In this document: positions 1 to 6,178 of the stretch, piece after piece | How positions within the stretch are numbered: the stretch's first letter is position 1 | How the letters are laid out: every line of letters begins with the position of its first letter | Source of the DNA: Oscillospiraceae bacterium | GTDB lineage: Bacteria; Bacillota; Clostridia; Oscillospirales; Ruminococcaceae | Assembly (NCBI GenBank): GCA_009776345.1 | Contig: WRLS01000122.1 | Location: forward strand, 1-6,178 | DNA length: 6,178 bases | Direction of reading: 5' to 3' | Notes under the pieces: generated by a model | Seen by the model: only the letters and a program-made list of their open reading frames with translations | What the model was told of the DNA's origin: nothing | Database searches by the model: none | Made by a program: the position numbers and the translations under genes

Positions 1-22
1 GGGGTCTCCCCGGCGCGTTTTG

Positions 23-48
23 GTTACTTTGCCGCGTTGCAAAGTAAC
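23..48. repeat. Perfect 10-bp inverted repeat (hairpin)
   Basis: The arms GTTACTTTGC (23-32) and GCAAAGTAAC (39-48) are exact reverse complements around a 6-nt loop. Hairpins built on GTTACTTT/AAAGTAAC arms are, from memory, common as dispersed extragenic repeats in bacteria. No T-run follows on either strand, so it is not called a terminator. Confidence 0.7.
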
Positions 49-110
49 TGCCCCCGCGGCATGAGCGGTGAAAAACTGCCGAAGATAAAAGCGCGTTAAA
101 ACCACCCCGG

Positions 111-138
111 CGCTTCGCGTCACCCCTCCAAGGAGGGG
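111..138 (+). repeat. 15-mer repeat with variable hairpin, copy 1
   Basis: The 15-mer CGCTTCGCGTCACCC (111-125) recurs exactly at 297-311. Its last C residues begin a hairpin with arms CCCCTCC (123-129) and GGAGGGG (132-138). In the second copy the hairpin has a different arm sequence but is again perfectly paired, which suggests that the fold rather than the sequence is kept. The function is unknown. Confidence 0.65.
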
Positions 139-143
139 AATTT

Positions 144-160
144 CGGGCGGGCGTCCCTAC
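144..160 (+). repeat. CCCTAC palindromic repeat, shortened copy 1
   Basis: This 17-bp element starts with CGGGCGG and ends with CCCTAC. It resembles the full copy at 5992-6015, including the preceding ATTT and following AT, but lacks most of the hairpin core. It looks like an internal deletion derivative of the full repeat. Confidence 0.5.
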
Positions 161-200
161 ATCCCCCTTAATCGTGAAACCTGCCGAAGGCGCAACCCCC

Positions 201-238
201 GCCGACTGCGGTCGGCACCCCCTTCGTCGCGAAGGGGG
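201..238. repeat. Two adjacent perfect hairpins
   Basis: The first hairpin has arms GCCGAC (201-206) and GTCGGC (211-216) with loop TGCG. One base later comes a second with 9-bp arms CCCCCTTCG (218-226) and CGAAGGGGG (230-238) and a 3-nt loop. The second is followed at once by the CCCTAC element at 245-268, the same order (G-rich hairpin, short spacer, CCCTAC element) seen at 123-160. Confidence 0.65.
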
Positions 239-244
239 CAAGGG

Positions 245-268
245 CGGGCGGCAGGTTGCCGCCCCTAC
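245..268 (+). repeat. CCCTAC palindromic repeat, copy 2
   Basis: A perfect 8-bp stem, GGGCGGCA (246-253) and TGCCGCCC (257-264) with loop GGT, is followed by CTAC. All 24 bases are identical to 5992-6015, on the other side of the operon and in the same orientation, and differ by one base in the stretch shared with the inverted copy at 5885-5907. It belongs to a dispersed extragenic hairpin family; function unknown. Confidence 0.8.
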
Positions 269-283
269 GCAAAACACCCGTCA

Positions 284-327
284 CGAAGCGATAAATCGCT
301 TCGCGTCACCCTCTTTAAAAAAGAGGG
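284..327 (+). repeat. Hairpin plus 15-mer repeat with variable hairpin, copy 2
   Basis: Arms CGAAGCGA (284-291) and TCGCTTCG (296-303) form a perfect 8-bp stem with loop TAAA. The right arm overlaps the second exact copy of the 15-mer CGCTTCGCGTCACCC (297-311). Its last bases start another hairpin, CCCTCTTT (309-316) and AAAGAGGG (320-327). Compared with the copy at 111-138, the variable hairpin has a different sequence but the same position. Confidence 0.65.
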
Positions 328-385
328 TAAGGCTACAACAAAATTTATTCTTTCACATAATGGCGCAAAGCAACCGCAGGACGTA

Positions 386-403
386 CCCTCTTTTTAAAGA
401 GAG
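386..403. repeat. Hairpin just downstream of thiN
   Basis: Arms CTCTTT (388-393) and AAAGAG (396-401) resemble the hairpin at 309-327. It lies about 35 nt past the thiN stop codon on the minus strand. It could act in 3'-end formation, but the following minus-strand bases (GGTACG) contain no T-run, so a terminator call is not justified. Confidence 0.4.
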
Positions 404-435
404 TGGAACGGGTGTTTTCAATTACGCATTACACA

Positions 436-1071
436 TCACCGCAGTGTCACCGCAACCAGCATCGTCCCCTCCTCCAGCGTTACAACGGGGTTTGTGTCTG
501 CAAACTCGTTGCTGACCGCGCGCGGGTCGTCAAAGCTCAAGTCGTAGCGGTCCAGGGCATATTTCGCGCCGGATATGCACACGCCTCTGCATATGTCCGA
601 GAACGCAAACACGGAAAACAGGCAGCCCTCACGCTTTGGCACGGTGAGTTTGCCTGGCGCGGTAAGCATGAACATTTCGCTTTTGCCGTCGGCGGCGGAT
701 ACGCGCAGCCCCGCGCGGGAAAGGCGCGCCATTGTCTGCAGATTTGCTATTGTGTGGTCGGGCCTGCCGCCGCCTATGCCGATAAATACAACCTCGCTGA
801 AATTCATGCGCAGGGCTTCCATTGCGGCGATGTAGGTGTCCGTGTAGTCCTTTTCCGCGGGGAGGGTTATGGCGGGGATACCGGCGGGGATCTCGCCGAT
901 TGAATCAAAATCCCCTACAAGCAAATCGGGTTTTACGCTTAGCTTTTCGCAATGATTGTAGCCGCTGTCCGCGCATATTATAAATGCGCCGGGCGGTATT
1001 TTTTTTGCCGCCGATTTATAGCACAGCACTTCCCCGCCGCAGAGGATTACACAGGAGCTTGCCTTTCCCAT
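436..1071 (-). CDS. thiN: Thiamine pyrophosphokinase
   Basis: ThiN transfers pyrophosphate from ATP to thiamine, making the cofactor thiamine pyrophosphate in the cytoplasm. The 211-residue product has the normal family length. Visible motifs are an N-terminal CGG stretch (11-13), ADSG (34-37), PDLLVGDFDS (48-57), EKDYTDT (73-79) and the hallmark GGGRPDHTIANL (100-111); the acidic residues D54, D56, D75 and D78 fit the metal and substrate site. The C-terminal half, from about residue 130, carries the SNEF motif (187-190) of the thiamine-binding domain. The ATG at 1071 is chosen because AAAGGA lies 9 nt upstream (1081-1086). The start lies inside rsgA, overlapping it by 25 nt in another frame, which implies translational coupling. 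It is the last gene of the operon. No TPP riboswitch is visible, as expected for an internal gene. The family call is firm. Confidence 0.96.
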   Translation of the reverse strand: MGKASSCVILCGGEVLCYKSAAKKIPPGAFIICADSGYNHCEKLSVKPDLLVGDFDSIGEIPAGIPAITLPAEKDYTDTYIAAMEALRMNFSEVVFIGIGGGRPDHTIANLQTMARLSRAGLRVSAADGKSEMFMLTAPGKLTVPKREGCLFSVFAFSDICRGVCISGAKYALDRYDLSFDDPRAVSNEFADTNPVVTLEEGTMLVAVTLR

Positions 1072-1934
1072 TCCTTCAAGTCCTTTACCTCGTTATAAAG
1101 CCGTACATAGCTTTCGTGCCTGGTTTTCCCGAGCTTCCCGCAGCGCAGGGCGTCCAGCACCGCGCAGCCGGTTTCTTTTGTATGGGAGCAGTCCGCGAAA
1201 CGGCAATTTCCCAGATATGGCTCCATATCGCGGAAGCACCATGGCAGGCTTTCTTTTCCGATGGGGCTTAGCCGCAAAATTTCCACGGAGGAAAAACCCG
1301 GTGTGTCCGCAATCAGCGCGCCGTTGGGCAATTCAAACAGCTCCACGTGGCGGGTTGTGTGCCGCCCGCGCCCAAGCTTTTTGCTTATCTCCCCGACCTG
1401 CAAATCAAAGCCCGGGGCAAGCGCGTTGAGAAGGCTGGATTTCCCCACGCCGCTGTTGCCGGAAAACGCGCAGAGCTTACCCGATAAACTGTCATAAAGC
1501 CCGGGGACGCCCTCCCCCGTCAATGCCGCCGTGATATGTACCGGATAACCTGCCCTCCGGTAAATTTCGGCAAGCGGGGCAGGGTCGGCAAGGTCGGGCT
1601 TTGTCACCGCGATTATAGGCTCGATGTCCTTATGCTCCAGCACGGCTAGGAATTTGTCGGTCACAAAGAGATTCGGCGCGGGCTCAGCCGCCGAAACCAC
1701 CACGACCATGTAATCCAAGTTTGCGACAGGCGGGCGGGCTATAAGGTTTTTGCGCGGTGATATCCCCGTGACGGTGCCTGTGCCGCTGCCGTCCTCGCGG
1801 TATGACACAATATCGCCGACATAGGGGCTTTCGCCGCCTTTTCGGAACAGCCCGCGCGCGCGGCATTCCAGCATATTTTGCCCATGCGCGATGTAATAAT
1901 AGCCGCCGGTCGCTTTGATTATCCTGCCTTCCAT
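1047..1934 (-). CDS. rsgA: Ribosome small-subunit GTPase RsgA (CpgA/YloQ)
   Basis: RsgA is a circularly permuted GTPase that binds the 30S subunit late in assembly. The 295-residue product has an N-terminal OB-fold (about 1-68). The G motifs then come in permuted order: G4 as TKPD (111-114), G1 as GNSGVGKSS (159-167), G2 at T193-T194 in GRHTTRH, and G3 as DTPG (210-213). A C-terminal zinc knuckle follows with ligands C244, C249, H251 and C257 (C-x4-C-x-H-x5-C). TKPD in place of NKxD is usual in Firmicutes members of the family. The ATG at 1934 follows the prkC stop by 4 nt with only a weak AGGT upstream, so translation is probably coupled to prkC. In B. subtilis the orthologue CpgA is phosphorylated by PrkC, encoded next door here too. 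The usual neighbour rpe is missing. Confidence 0.97.
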   Translation of the reverse strand: MEGRIIKATGGYYYIAHGQNMLECRARGLFRKGGESPYVGDIVSYREDGSGTGTVTGISPRKNLIARPPVANLDYMVVVVSAAEPAPNLFVTDKFLAVLEHKDIEPIIAVTKPDLADPAPLAEIYRRAGYPVHITAALTGEGVPGLYDSLSGKLCAFSGNSGVGKSSLLNALAPGFDLQVGEISKKLGRGRHTTRHVELFELPNGALIADTPGFSSVEILRLSPIGKESLPWCFRDMEPYLGNCRFADCSHTKETGCAVLDALRCGKLGKTRHESYVRLYNEVKDLKEWERQAPV

Positions 1935-1938
1935 AAGC

Positions 1939-3924
1939 TTACCTGAAGTCCTCCGAATCGGACCTGTTGCGCCCTTCCCTGAACCGCCCGGTGTAGAGGT
2001 TGAGATAATATTCGATATAGCGCCGCTGGTCGATGTAGGTGGTTATAAGGATTTCCTCGCCCATGTCGGCGTCCATCGGGATTGAGAAGGTCGGGTTCCA
2101 AATTATGCCTTCTTCAAGCGGGTTGAGCGTTGCCTCCGCCATGACGGAATTGCCCTCCGCCGAACGCGCGCGGATTGTGATCATCCTGTCAACCTCCGGC
2201 AGCGGGATCGAAATTGTGTAGCGGCGCATGGTTTCTTCGCTGATTACCACGTCAATTGCCGTGCCCTCCGGCCTTCTGCCCGAACCCGGCTCCTGGGAGA
2301 TTATTGTCCCGGTGGGCTTGTCGCTGGGTTCTATCATAACCTCGCCCAGGCGAAGGCCCGCCATCTCAAGCAGCCTCTGCGCGTTTTCAACATTAAGACC
2401 TTCGAGGTTGGGGACGTCTACGTCCCTGGCTTCGGGGCCGCGGCTTACATAGACGGTGACAACATCTGTAGCGCCGACAACCGTGTCCCTGGACGGGTTT
2501 GTGTAGACCACGCTGCCGATCGGCACGGAGTCGCTGAACATACGCTCGTCCTTGTACGTGATGCCGAGGTCGCGCAGCCTTGCGAAGGTCTGCATTGCGT
2601 CGCGCCCCTCAAAGTTCGGCAGGCTTACCGTCCGCGGCCCGAGGCTTACGCTGACGCGCACGGTGGAGCCTTGCTTGACAGGCGTGTTTGCGCGCGGCCG
2701 CTGTGAAAACACAAGCCCGATGCCGTAATCCTCATTGTGTTCGGATTCTTCGGAGATAATCTCGTACTTATCGCTGTACATGGCGGTGATGGTATCGAAT
2801 TTAAGCCCGATGAAATCCGGCAGGATCTCGTCCTCCACCTGCACGAAGGGGTTGTTGTACATTATCATCATGCCGATAAAGCTCAGCGACGCTATCACAA
2901 AGGCGAGCGTGACGCCTGTGAGCATGGGGATATATGGGGTTTTTTTCCGTCTTGGCATAAGCTCCTCTTGAGGCTCTTTGGGCGCGGGCGGCGTTTTCGC
3001 GGTTCTTGAGGATGGAGATTTCGGCGTGCGGGAGTATTTTTTCTGCTTTGCCGCTTCGCTTTCCCTGTCCATGTATTTATACTGGAACTGCGCGTCCGGG
3101 TTCTGCTTGAACAGCTCTATGTCGGCTATCATCTCCGCCGCGCTCCGGTAGCGTTTGGACGCGTCCTTTTGCATAGCGCGGACGGTGATGTCCTCCAGCC
3201 CTTCGGGGATGTCCGGGTTTATAGACCGCGGGAGCGCCGCCTTTGCCTGTATTTGTTTTATGGCGACGGAAACGGCGGTGTCGGCCTCGAACGGGAGCCT
3301 GCCCGTGAGCATCTCAAACAGCATGACGCCCACGGAATATATATCGGATTTTTCGTCCGTGTTGTCGCCCATTGCCTGCTCGGGGCTGATATAGTGGACG
3401 GAGCCGATCGCCCTGTCTGTTATCGTGCGGACCTCGCTTCTGGCAAAGCGGGCGATGCCGAAATCCGTGACTTTGATCTCGCCGTTTTCGAGCAGCATGA
3501 TGTTGTGCGGCTTTATGTCGCGGTGGACGATGCCTTTGTCGTGCGCGTGCTGCAATGCGCGCAGGATTTGCAGGGAGAAGTGTACGGCTTCCCGCCAGCG
3601 GACAATATTCTGGCGCTCGATATAGTCCTTGAGCGTGATGCCGTCAATGTATTCCATTACGATATAATGCATGGAGCTTGTAAAGCTTACGTCATACACG
3701 CGCACAATGTTGGGGTGCGCCATTACGGCGATTGCCTTGGATTCGTTTTTAAAACGGCGCAGGAACTCGTCGTTTTCCAAAAACTCATCCCGCAGGATCT
3801 TAACGGCGACATCCCGCCCGTCGATGATATCATATGCCTTGTAGACATTGGACATCCCGCCGGTGCCTATAAGCTCCTGTATCGCGTAGCGGCCCTCCAG
3901 CCGTTTGCCAAGGTATTTATTCAT
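1939..3924 (-). CDS. prkC: PASTA-domain membrane Ser/Thr protein kinase PrkC/PknB
   Basis: This is the cell-wall-sensing Ser/Thr kinase of Gram-positive bacteria, 661 residues. The cytoplasmic kinase domain (about 12-272) has a glycine loop (G20-TGGMSNVY), catalytic K42, E61, HRDIKPHN (134-141, base D136), DFG (154-156), an activation loop with T167, T169 and S175, and SPE (180-182), so it should be active. A basic, Ser/Thr/Pro-rich juxtamembrane linker (about 285-330) leads to one transmembrane helix (about 331-356). Outside are three PASTA repeats (about 363-428, 431-496 and 501-564), domains known to bind peptidoglycan or lipid II fragments. A further domain of about 95 residues (566-661) is not PASTA-like; it may match the Ig-like C-terminal domain of B. 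subtilis PrkC. The ATG at 3924 has AAAGGA 7 nt upstream. The gene follows its phosphatase prpC by 11 nt and precedes rsgA, a known substrate gene in B. subtilis. Confidence 0.97.
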   Translation of the reverse strand: MNKYLGKRLEGRYAIQELIGTGGMSNVYKAYDIIDGRDVAVKILRDEFLENDEFLRRFKNESKAIAVMAHPNIVRVYDVSFTSSMHYIVMEYIDGITLKDYIERQNIVRWREAVHFSLQILRALQHAHDKGIVHRDIKPHNIMLLENGEIKVTDFGIARFARSEVRTITDRAIGSVHYISPEQAMGDNTDEKSDIYSVGVMLFEMLTGRLPFEADTAVSVAIKQIQAKAALPRSINPDIPEGLEDITVRAMQKDASKRYRSAAEMIADIELFKQNPDAQFQYKYMDRESEAAKQKKYSRTPKSPSSRTAKTPPAPKEPQEELMPRRKKTPYIPMLTGVTLAFVIASLSFIGMMIMYNNPFVQVEDEILPDFIGLKFDTITAMYSDKYEIISEESEHNEDYGIGLVFSQRPRANTPVKQGSTVRVSVSLGPRTVSLPNFEGRDAMQTFARLRDLGITYKDERMFSDSVPIGSVVYTNPSRDTVVGATDVVTVYVSRGPEARDVDVPNLEGLNVENAQRLLEMAGLRLGEVMIEPSDKPTGTIISQEPGSGRRPEGTAIDVVISEETMRRYTISIPLPEVDRMITIRARSAEGNSVMAEATLNPLEEGIIWNPTFSIPMDADMGEEILITTYIDQRRYIEYYLNLYTGRFREGRNRSDSEDFR

Positions 3925-3931
3925 ATGGTAA

Positions 3932-3937
3932 TCCTTT
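3932..3937 (-). promoter_or_regulatory. Ribosome binding site of prkC
   Basis: AAAGGA lies 7 nt before the prkC ATG and overlaps the prpC stop codon (3936-3938). Ribosomes ending prpC can therefore restart on prkC, which would keep phosphatase and kinase amounts linked. Confidence 0.6.
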
Positions 3938-4673
3938 ATTTTTCGCTTGCCATAATAACAGCGGTTATGTTATCCGTGGTCCCTGCACTGAGCGCGAGGT
4001 CTATGAGTGTCTTGGCGTTGGATTCCTTCACGCACCTGCTAAGTAAACCGTATGTTATTTCGGGGTCCATGTATGGGTACAGGCCGTCCGAGCAGAGCAG
4101 CGCGATGTCCCCGGGCTTAAGATGCTCCGCGAAGAAGTCGGGCTCCACCGTAGGGGACGCGCCGACCGCCCGCGTGACATAATGGCGCTTGGGGTGGCGC
4201 TTGGCGTCCTCTTCGCTTATCTCCCCGATGTCCACAAGCATCTGCACAACCGTATGGTCCTTGGTGAGCTGGCGGCGGCCGCCCGGGGAGAATATATAGA
4301 CACGGGAATCCCCGACAGACGCGACATAAAGCGTATCGCCGATAAGCACGGCTAAAAGGATCGTCGTACTCATCCCCGTGAGCTTTTCGTCCCCCGACGC
4401 TTTTTCGTGGATGACGGCGTTTGCCCCCGCTATGGCGGACGAAAGCACGGAGCGCAGGGAAAGCTCGCTCATGCCCTCCCTCAATTCCCGCCGAAGGACC
4501 TCGCCGGTAAGCCCGACGGCGGTTTGGGACGCGATTTCCCCGCCGTTTTCGCCGCCGAGGCCGTCGCAGAGTATGCCGAAGGCTATGCGGGCGGAAATTT
4601 GCCCGCAATCAAAGCAGTCCTGGTTTGTCGGCCGTGTAAGGCCGATGTCGGTGTGTCCGAATGACCGGTTCAA
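3936..4673 (-). CDS. prpC: PP2C-family Ser/Thr protein phosphatase (PrpC/Stp)
   Basis: This metal-dependent phosphatase is the partner that removes phosphates placed by PrkC. The 245-residue product has the family's usual length and motif order: TDIG...TNQD with D19 (8-19), DGLGGENGGEIAS (37-49, metal ligands D37 and G38), GMSTT (100-104), VGDSRVY (120-126, D122), LTKDHTVVQMLVDIGEISEEDAKRHP (136-161, HP-R flap region), TRAVG (167-171), CSDGL (194-198, D196) and TDNIT (233-237, D234). No signal peptide or membrane segment is seen, so it is cytosolic. The start is TTG at 4671-4673: an in-frame TAA lies only seven codons upstream (4695-4697), no ATG or GTG lies between, and GGAGGT sits 4 nt before it. 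The gene lies between rlmN and prkC, as in B. subtilis. The symbol stp is also used for this family. Confidence 0.96.
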   Translation of the reverse strand: MNRSFGHTDIGLTRPTNQDCFDCGQISARIAFGILCDGLGGENGGEIASQTAVGLTGEVLRRELREGMSELSLRSVLSSAIAGANAVIHEKASGDEKLTGMSTTILLAVLIGDTLYVASVGDSRVYIFSPGGRRQLTKDHTVVQMLVDIGEISEEDAKRHPKRHYVTRAVGASPTVEPDFFAEHLKPGDIALLCSDGLYPYMDPEITYGLLSRCVKESNAKTLIDLALSAGTTDNITAVIMASEK

Positions 4674-4677
4674 GGTG

Positions 4678-4683
4678 ACCTCC
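4678..4683 (-). promoter_or_regulatory. Ribosome binding site deciding the prpC TTG start
   Basis: GGAGGT lies 4 nt before the TTG at 4671-4673. The spacing is short, but the motif is strong and no other start codon exists between the upstream in-frame stop and the first conserved residues of the phosphatase. Confidence 0.65.
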
Positions 4684-4694
4684 GCAAGTAGTAG

Positions 4695-4719
4695 TTAGGA
4701 ATTAGGAATTAGGAATTAG
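4695..4719. repeat. Heptamer tandem repeat TTAGGAA, about 3.6 copies
   Basis: TTAGGAA is repeated at 4695-4701, 4702-4708 and 4709-4715, followed by a partial TTAG (4716-4719). On the coding strand the unit reads TTCCTAA, so each unit carries a TAA. The outermost TAA is the rlmN stop codon, and the innermost is the in-frame stop just before prpC. Gain or loss of units would leave both proteins unchanged but alter the gap between the rlmN stop and the prpC ribosome binding site. Confidence 0.85.
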
Positions 4720-5768
4720 TGGGACGGAACTTCCTCCTGCCTAAGCTGGCCGCACGCCGCGTTTATGTCGCTGCCCAGTCGCCTGCGCACTGTTGTTGTG
4801 ATGCCTTTTTCGGTCAGGATTTTCGCGAAACCGGCCGCGTTGCTTTGCCCCGGAGCGCGGTAGGGTTTGCCGGGGACATCATTCAGCCGGATCAGGTTGA
4901 CGTGGCTTTTCGTGCCCTTTAGCTTTGCGGCGAGCTGCGCGGCGTGTTCGGGGCGGTCGTTTACATTATCTATCAGGGCGTATTCATAGCTTACGCGCCG
5001 CCCGGTTTTGTCAAAATAACGCTTGCAGGAGGACAGCAGCGCGTCAATCGGCCACTTGTTGTTTATAGGCATGAGCTGATTTCTGATTTCGTCGTTTGGC
5101 GCGTGGAGCGAAACCGAAAGCGTTATCCCAAGCTTATAATCGGCAAGCCCGTCTATTTTATCGGCCAAGCCGCAGGTCGAAAGCGATATGCGGCGCGCGC
5201 TTAAATTAAAGCCGCCGGGCGATGAGATAAGCTCCAAAAACCTTAATGTATTTTCAAAATTGTCCAGCGGCTCCCCGATGCCCATCAGCACCACGCCGGA
5301 AACCCGGTTAGCGGGGGTTTGAGTTTCGAGGTCTTTTTGCGCGGTGTAGACTTCATCAAGCATTTCTCCCGCTGTCAGGTCCCGCGCAAAGCCCCCGGTA
5401 TCAGACGCGCAAAAGGCGCATCCCATTTTACAGCCCGCCTGTGTGGAAATACAGACGCTCGTGCCGTGGCGGTAATGCATGACCGCGGATTCCACGGTGC
5501 ATCCATCGTAAAGCCCATATAGGTATTTTACCGTACTGTCTATGTCGGAAACAAGCCTTTTTTTAGTTTTTATTGGATTTAATGTAAATTTTTCATTACA
5601 TTTATCCCTTAACGCGAGCGGAAGGCTGCTCATTTCGTTAAAACTGCCCACTCTTTTTTTGTGGAGCCAGCTGAAAACCTGCCGCGCGCGGAAGGGCTGC
5701 TCGCCCATTTCCGTAAAAATTTCGGCGAGCTGCGGCTGCGTCATGGATTTTATGTCGGGTTTTATCAA
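4716..5768 (-). CDS. rlmN: Dual-specificity RNA adenine-C2 methyltransferase RlmN
   Basis: RlmN is a radical SAM enzyme that methylates C2 of A2503 in 23S rRNA and of A37 in some tRNAs. The 350-residue product is of normal length. The iron-sulfur cluster cysteines are C113, C117 and C120 in the CxxxCxxC motif. C106 corresponds to the resolving cysteine and C339, in INAACGQLR (335-343), to the cysteine that carries the methyl group. MGIGEPLDN (162-170) is the SAM-binding GEP motif. The N-terminal ~95 residues match the RNA-binding accessory domain. The start is TTG at 5766-5768, preceded by a perfect AGGAGG at 9 nt; the next ATG (codon 9, about 5744) has no such site. It is the first gene of the operon visible here. 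The usual upstream rsmB is absent, replaced by repeat DNA. Confidence 0.97.
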   Translation of the reverse strand: MIKPDIKSMTQPQLAEIFTEMGEQPFRARQVFSWLHKKRVGSFNEMSSLPLALRDKCNEKFTLNPIKTKKRLVSDIDSTVKYLYGLYDGCTVESAVMHYRHGTSVCISTQAGCKMGCAFCASDTGGFARDLTAGEMLDEVYTAQKDLETQTPANRVSGVVLMGIGEPLDNFENTLRFLELISSPGGFNLSARRISLSTCGLADKIDGLADYKLGITLSVSLHAPNDEIRNQLMPINNKWPIDALLSSCKRYFDKTGRRVSYEYALIDNVNDRPEHAAQLAAKLKGTKSHVNLIRLNDVPGKPYRAPGQSNAAGFAKILTEKGITTTVRRRLGSDINAACGQLRQEEVPSH

Positions 5769-5777
5769 TGTGGGGGC

Positions 5778-5783
5778 CCTCCT
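5778..5783 (-). promoter_or_regulatory. Ribosome binding site deciding the rlmN TTG start
   Basis: AGGAGG, a perfect Shine-Dalgarno core, lies 9 nt before TTG at 5766-5768. It favours the TTG over the ATG eight codons inside, which has no purine-rich site at a useful distance. Confidence 0.75.
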
Positions 5784-5815
5784 GCCCGAACGTAAAAGTC
5801 CGGTCGATTATTCGC

Positions 5816-5841
5816 GGTCGGGGGTGGAACCCCGACCCTAC
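5816..5841 (+). repeat. CCCTAC palindromic repeat, copy 3
   Basis: Arms GGTCGGGG (5816-5823) and CCCCGACC (5830-5837) form a perfect 8-bp stem around GTGGAA, followed by CTAC. Stem and loop differ from copies 2 and 6, but the layout and the CCCTAC end are the same. It lies in the likely 5' leader of rlmN. Confidence 0.65.
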
Positions 5842-5856
5842 GGCGCTGCGCGCAGG

Positions 5857-5890
5857 TTTTAGGAATAAGGTTATAGGTTTTAGGGTAGGG
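5857..5890. repeat. TTAGG-like degenerate tract
   Basis: This T/A/G tract contains one TTAGGAA unit (5859-5865), then imperfect relatives such as TATAGG, TTTTAGGG and TAGGG. It resembles the clean heptamer array at 4695-4719 and may share its origin, but it is too irregular to prove this. Confidence 0.4.
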
Positions 5891-5897
5891 TCGGCAA
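5870..5897 (-). promoter_or_regulatory. Possible sigma-A promoter for the operon
   Basis: On the minus strand TTGCCG (5892-5897, four of six matches to TTGACA) is separated by 16 nt from TATAAC (5870-5875, five of six matches to TATAAT). It would give a leader of about 95 nt before rlmN containing hairpin copy 3. The -35 box falls inside repeat copy 4, so the repeat may supply promoter parts. The evidence is only motif matching. Confidence 0.25.
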
Positions 5898-5907
5898 CCT
5901 GCCGCCC
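5885..5907 (-). repeat. CCCTAC palindromic repeat, copy 4 (inverted)
   Basis: Read on the minus strand, this 23-bp element differs from copies 2 and 6 by a single base (A for C just before CCCTAC), which breaks one stem pair. It points opposite to copies 3, 5 and 6. Confidence 0.75.
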
Positions 5908-5936
5908 GCATTGCACAATGCGATACGGTAATTTGC

Positions 5937-5961
5937 GGGCGACCGCGAGGGTCGCCCCTAC
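5937..5961 (+). repeat. CCCTAC palindromic repeat, copy 5
   Basis: Arms GGGCGACC (5937-5944) and GGTCGCCC (5950-5957) pair perfectly over 8 bp around GCGAG, followed by CTAC. The inner stem differs from copies 2 and 6 at paired positions, a sign of compensatory change. Confidence 0.75.
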
Positions 5962-5991
5962 GGTGCATTGAATATTACGTTGTGTTGATTT

Positions 5992-6015
5992 CGGGCGGCA
6001 GGTTGCCGCCCCTAC
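5992..6015 (+). repeat. CCCTAC palindromic repeat, copy 6
   Basis: Identical over 24 bp to 245-268. The stem is GGGCGGCA (5993-6000) and TGCCGCCC (6004-6011), with CTAC at 6012-6015. With copy 2 it forms an exact direct repeat flanking the whole operon. Confidence 0.8.
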
Positions 6016-6039
6016 ACATCATAACATACGATTTGCATT

Positions 6040-6063
6040 GTAGGGCGAGGGCTTGCCCCCGCC
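6040..6063 (-). repeat. CCCTAC palindromic repeat, copy 7 (inverted)
   Basis: On the minus strand the arms GGCGGGGGC and GCCCTCGCC pair over 9 bp with one G-U pair and an AA loop (6044-6063), followed by CTAC (6040-6043). It is a G-rich subtype of the family. Confidence 0.7.
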
Positions 6064-6084
6064 GATATGCCACCCCGTTTTTAC

Positions 6085-6112
6085 GGCGGGGGGAAGCCCC
6101 CCCCCCCCCCCC
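6085..6112 (+). repeat. Degraded CCCTAC-type repeat, copy 8, running into poly-C
   Basis: The plus strand begins GGCGGGGGGAAGCCCC, close to the start of copy 7 read on its own strand (GGCGGGGGCAAGCCC), then turns into unbroken C. The expected CGCCCTAC end is lost. The true genomic repeat probably continues but is misread here. Confidence 0.4.
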
Positions 6113-6178
6113 AAACCCCAATCCCAAAACCCCAAACCCGCGCCGCGCCCCCCCCCCCCCTCAAAACCCACAAAAAAA
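6097..6178. other. Low-complexity C/A end, probable assembly artefact
   Basis: These 82 bases contain only four G and two T. They include C runs of 16 (6097-6112) and 13 (6148-6160) and end in seven A. This is unlike the rest of the window. It fits bad read ends, for example false poly-G from two-colour sequencing seen on the opposite strand, at a contig end inside a repeat. It should not be interpreted biologically. Confidence 0.65.

Larger units (their letters stand above)
1..435. other. Gene-free left flank made of hairpin repeats
   Basis: This stretch lies downstream of the thiN stop codon and holds no credible gene. It contains a chain of perfect or near-perfect inverted repeats at 23-48, 123-138, 201-216, 218-238, 246-264, 284-303, 309-327 and 388-401, listed separately where they stand out. 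None is followed on the minus strand by a run of T, so I cannot name an intrinsic terminator for the operon, although the hairpins nearest thiN (388-401 and 309-327) could stop transcription or protect the mRNA 3' end. No tRNA or other known RNA is visible. Confidence 0.75.
5769..6178. other. Gene-free right flank with clustered hairpin repeats
   Basis: This region upstream of rlmN has no credible gene. It holds the rlmN ribosome binding site, a possible promoter, five good copies and one degraded copy of the CCCTAC hairpin family in mixed orientation, a TTAGG-like tract, and a low-complexity end. Overlapping frames open on both strands in 5765-5971 only because the palindromes lack stops. 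Confidence 0.75.

Overview
The window looks like a chromosomal fragment from an uncultured, fairly GC-rich member of the Clostridia. I infer an Oscillospirales-like gut lineage from gene order, the PASTA-type kinase, strong AGGAGG-type ribosome binding sites and the many small CCCTAC-ended hairpin repeats; no marker gene fixes the taxon. All five genes are on the minus strand and read as one operon from right to left: rlmN (5768-4716), prpC/stp (4673-3936), prkC (3924-1939), rsgA (1934-1047) and thiN (1071-436). Gaps are 42, 11 and 4 nt, and the last pair overlaps by 25 nt.

The order matches the conserved Firmicutes block known from Bacillus subtilis (rsmB - rlmN - prpC - prkC - cpgA/rsgA - rpe - thiN), with two differences: rpe is absent between rsgA and thiN, and no rsmB/fmt lies upstream of rlmN. 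The operon joins ribosome work (RlmN, a 23S rRNA/tRNA adenine methylase, and RsgA, a 30S-maturation GTPase) with a membrane Ser/Thr kinase that senses the cell wall through PASTA domains, its PP2C phosphatase, and thiamine pyrophosphate synthesis (ThiN). In B. subtilis the RsgA orthologue is a PrkC substrate, so regulator and target may be co-transcribed here.

Both flanks (1-435 and 5769-6178) lack credible genes and are packed with short hairpin repeats. The main family is a palindrome ending in CCCTAC, with seven recognisable copies in both orientations plus a degraded eighth. One 24-bp copy is identical on both sides of the operon. A second left-flank family is a conserved 15-mer followed by a hairpin whose arm sequence changes while pairing is kept. 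A heptamer tandem repeat sits at the rlmN/prpC junction.

The last ~80 bases are almost only C and A, with C runs of 16 and 13, beginning inside a repeat copy. I read this as an assembly or sequencing artefact at a contig end. I see no new multi-gene system; the unusual content is in the repeats and in details of the operon.
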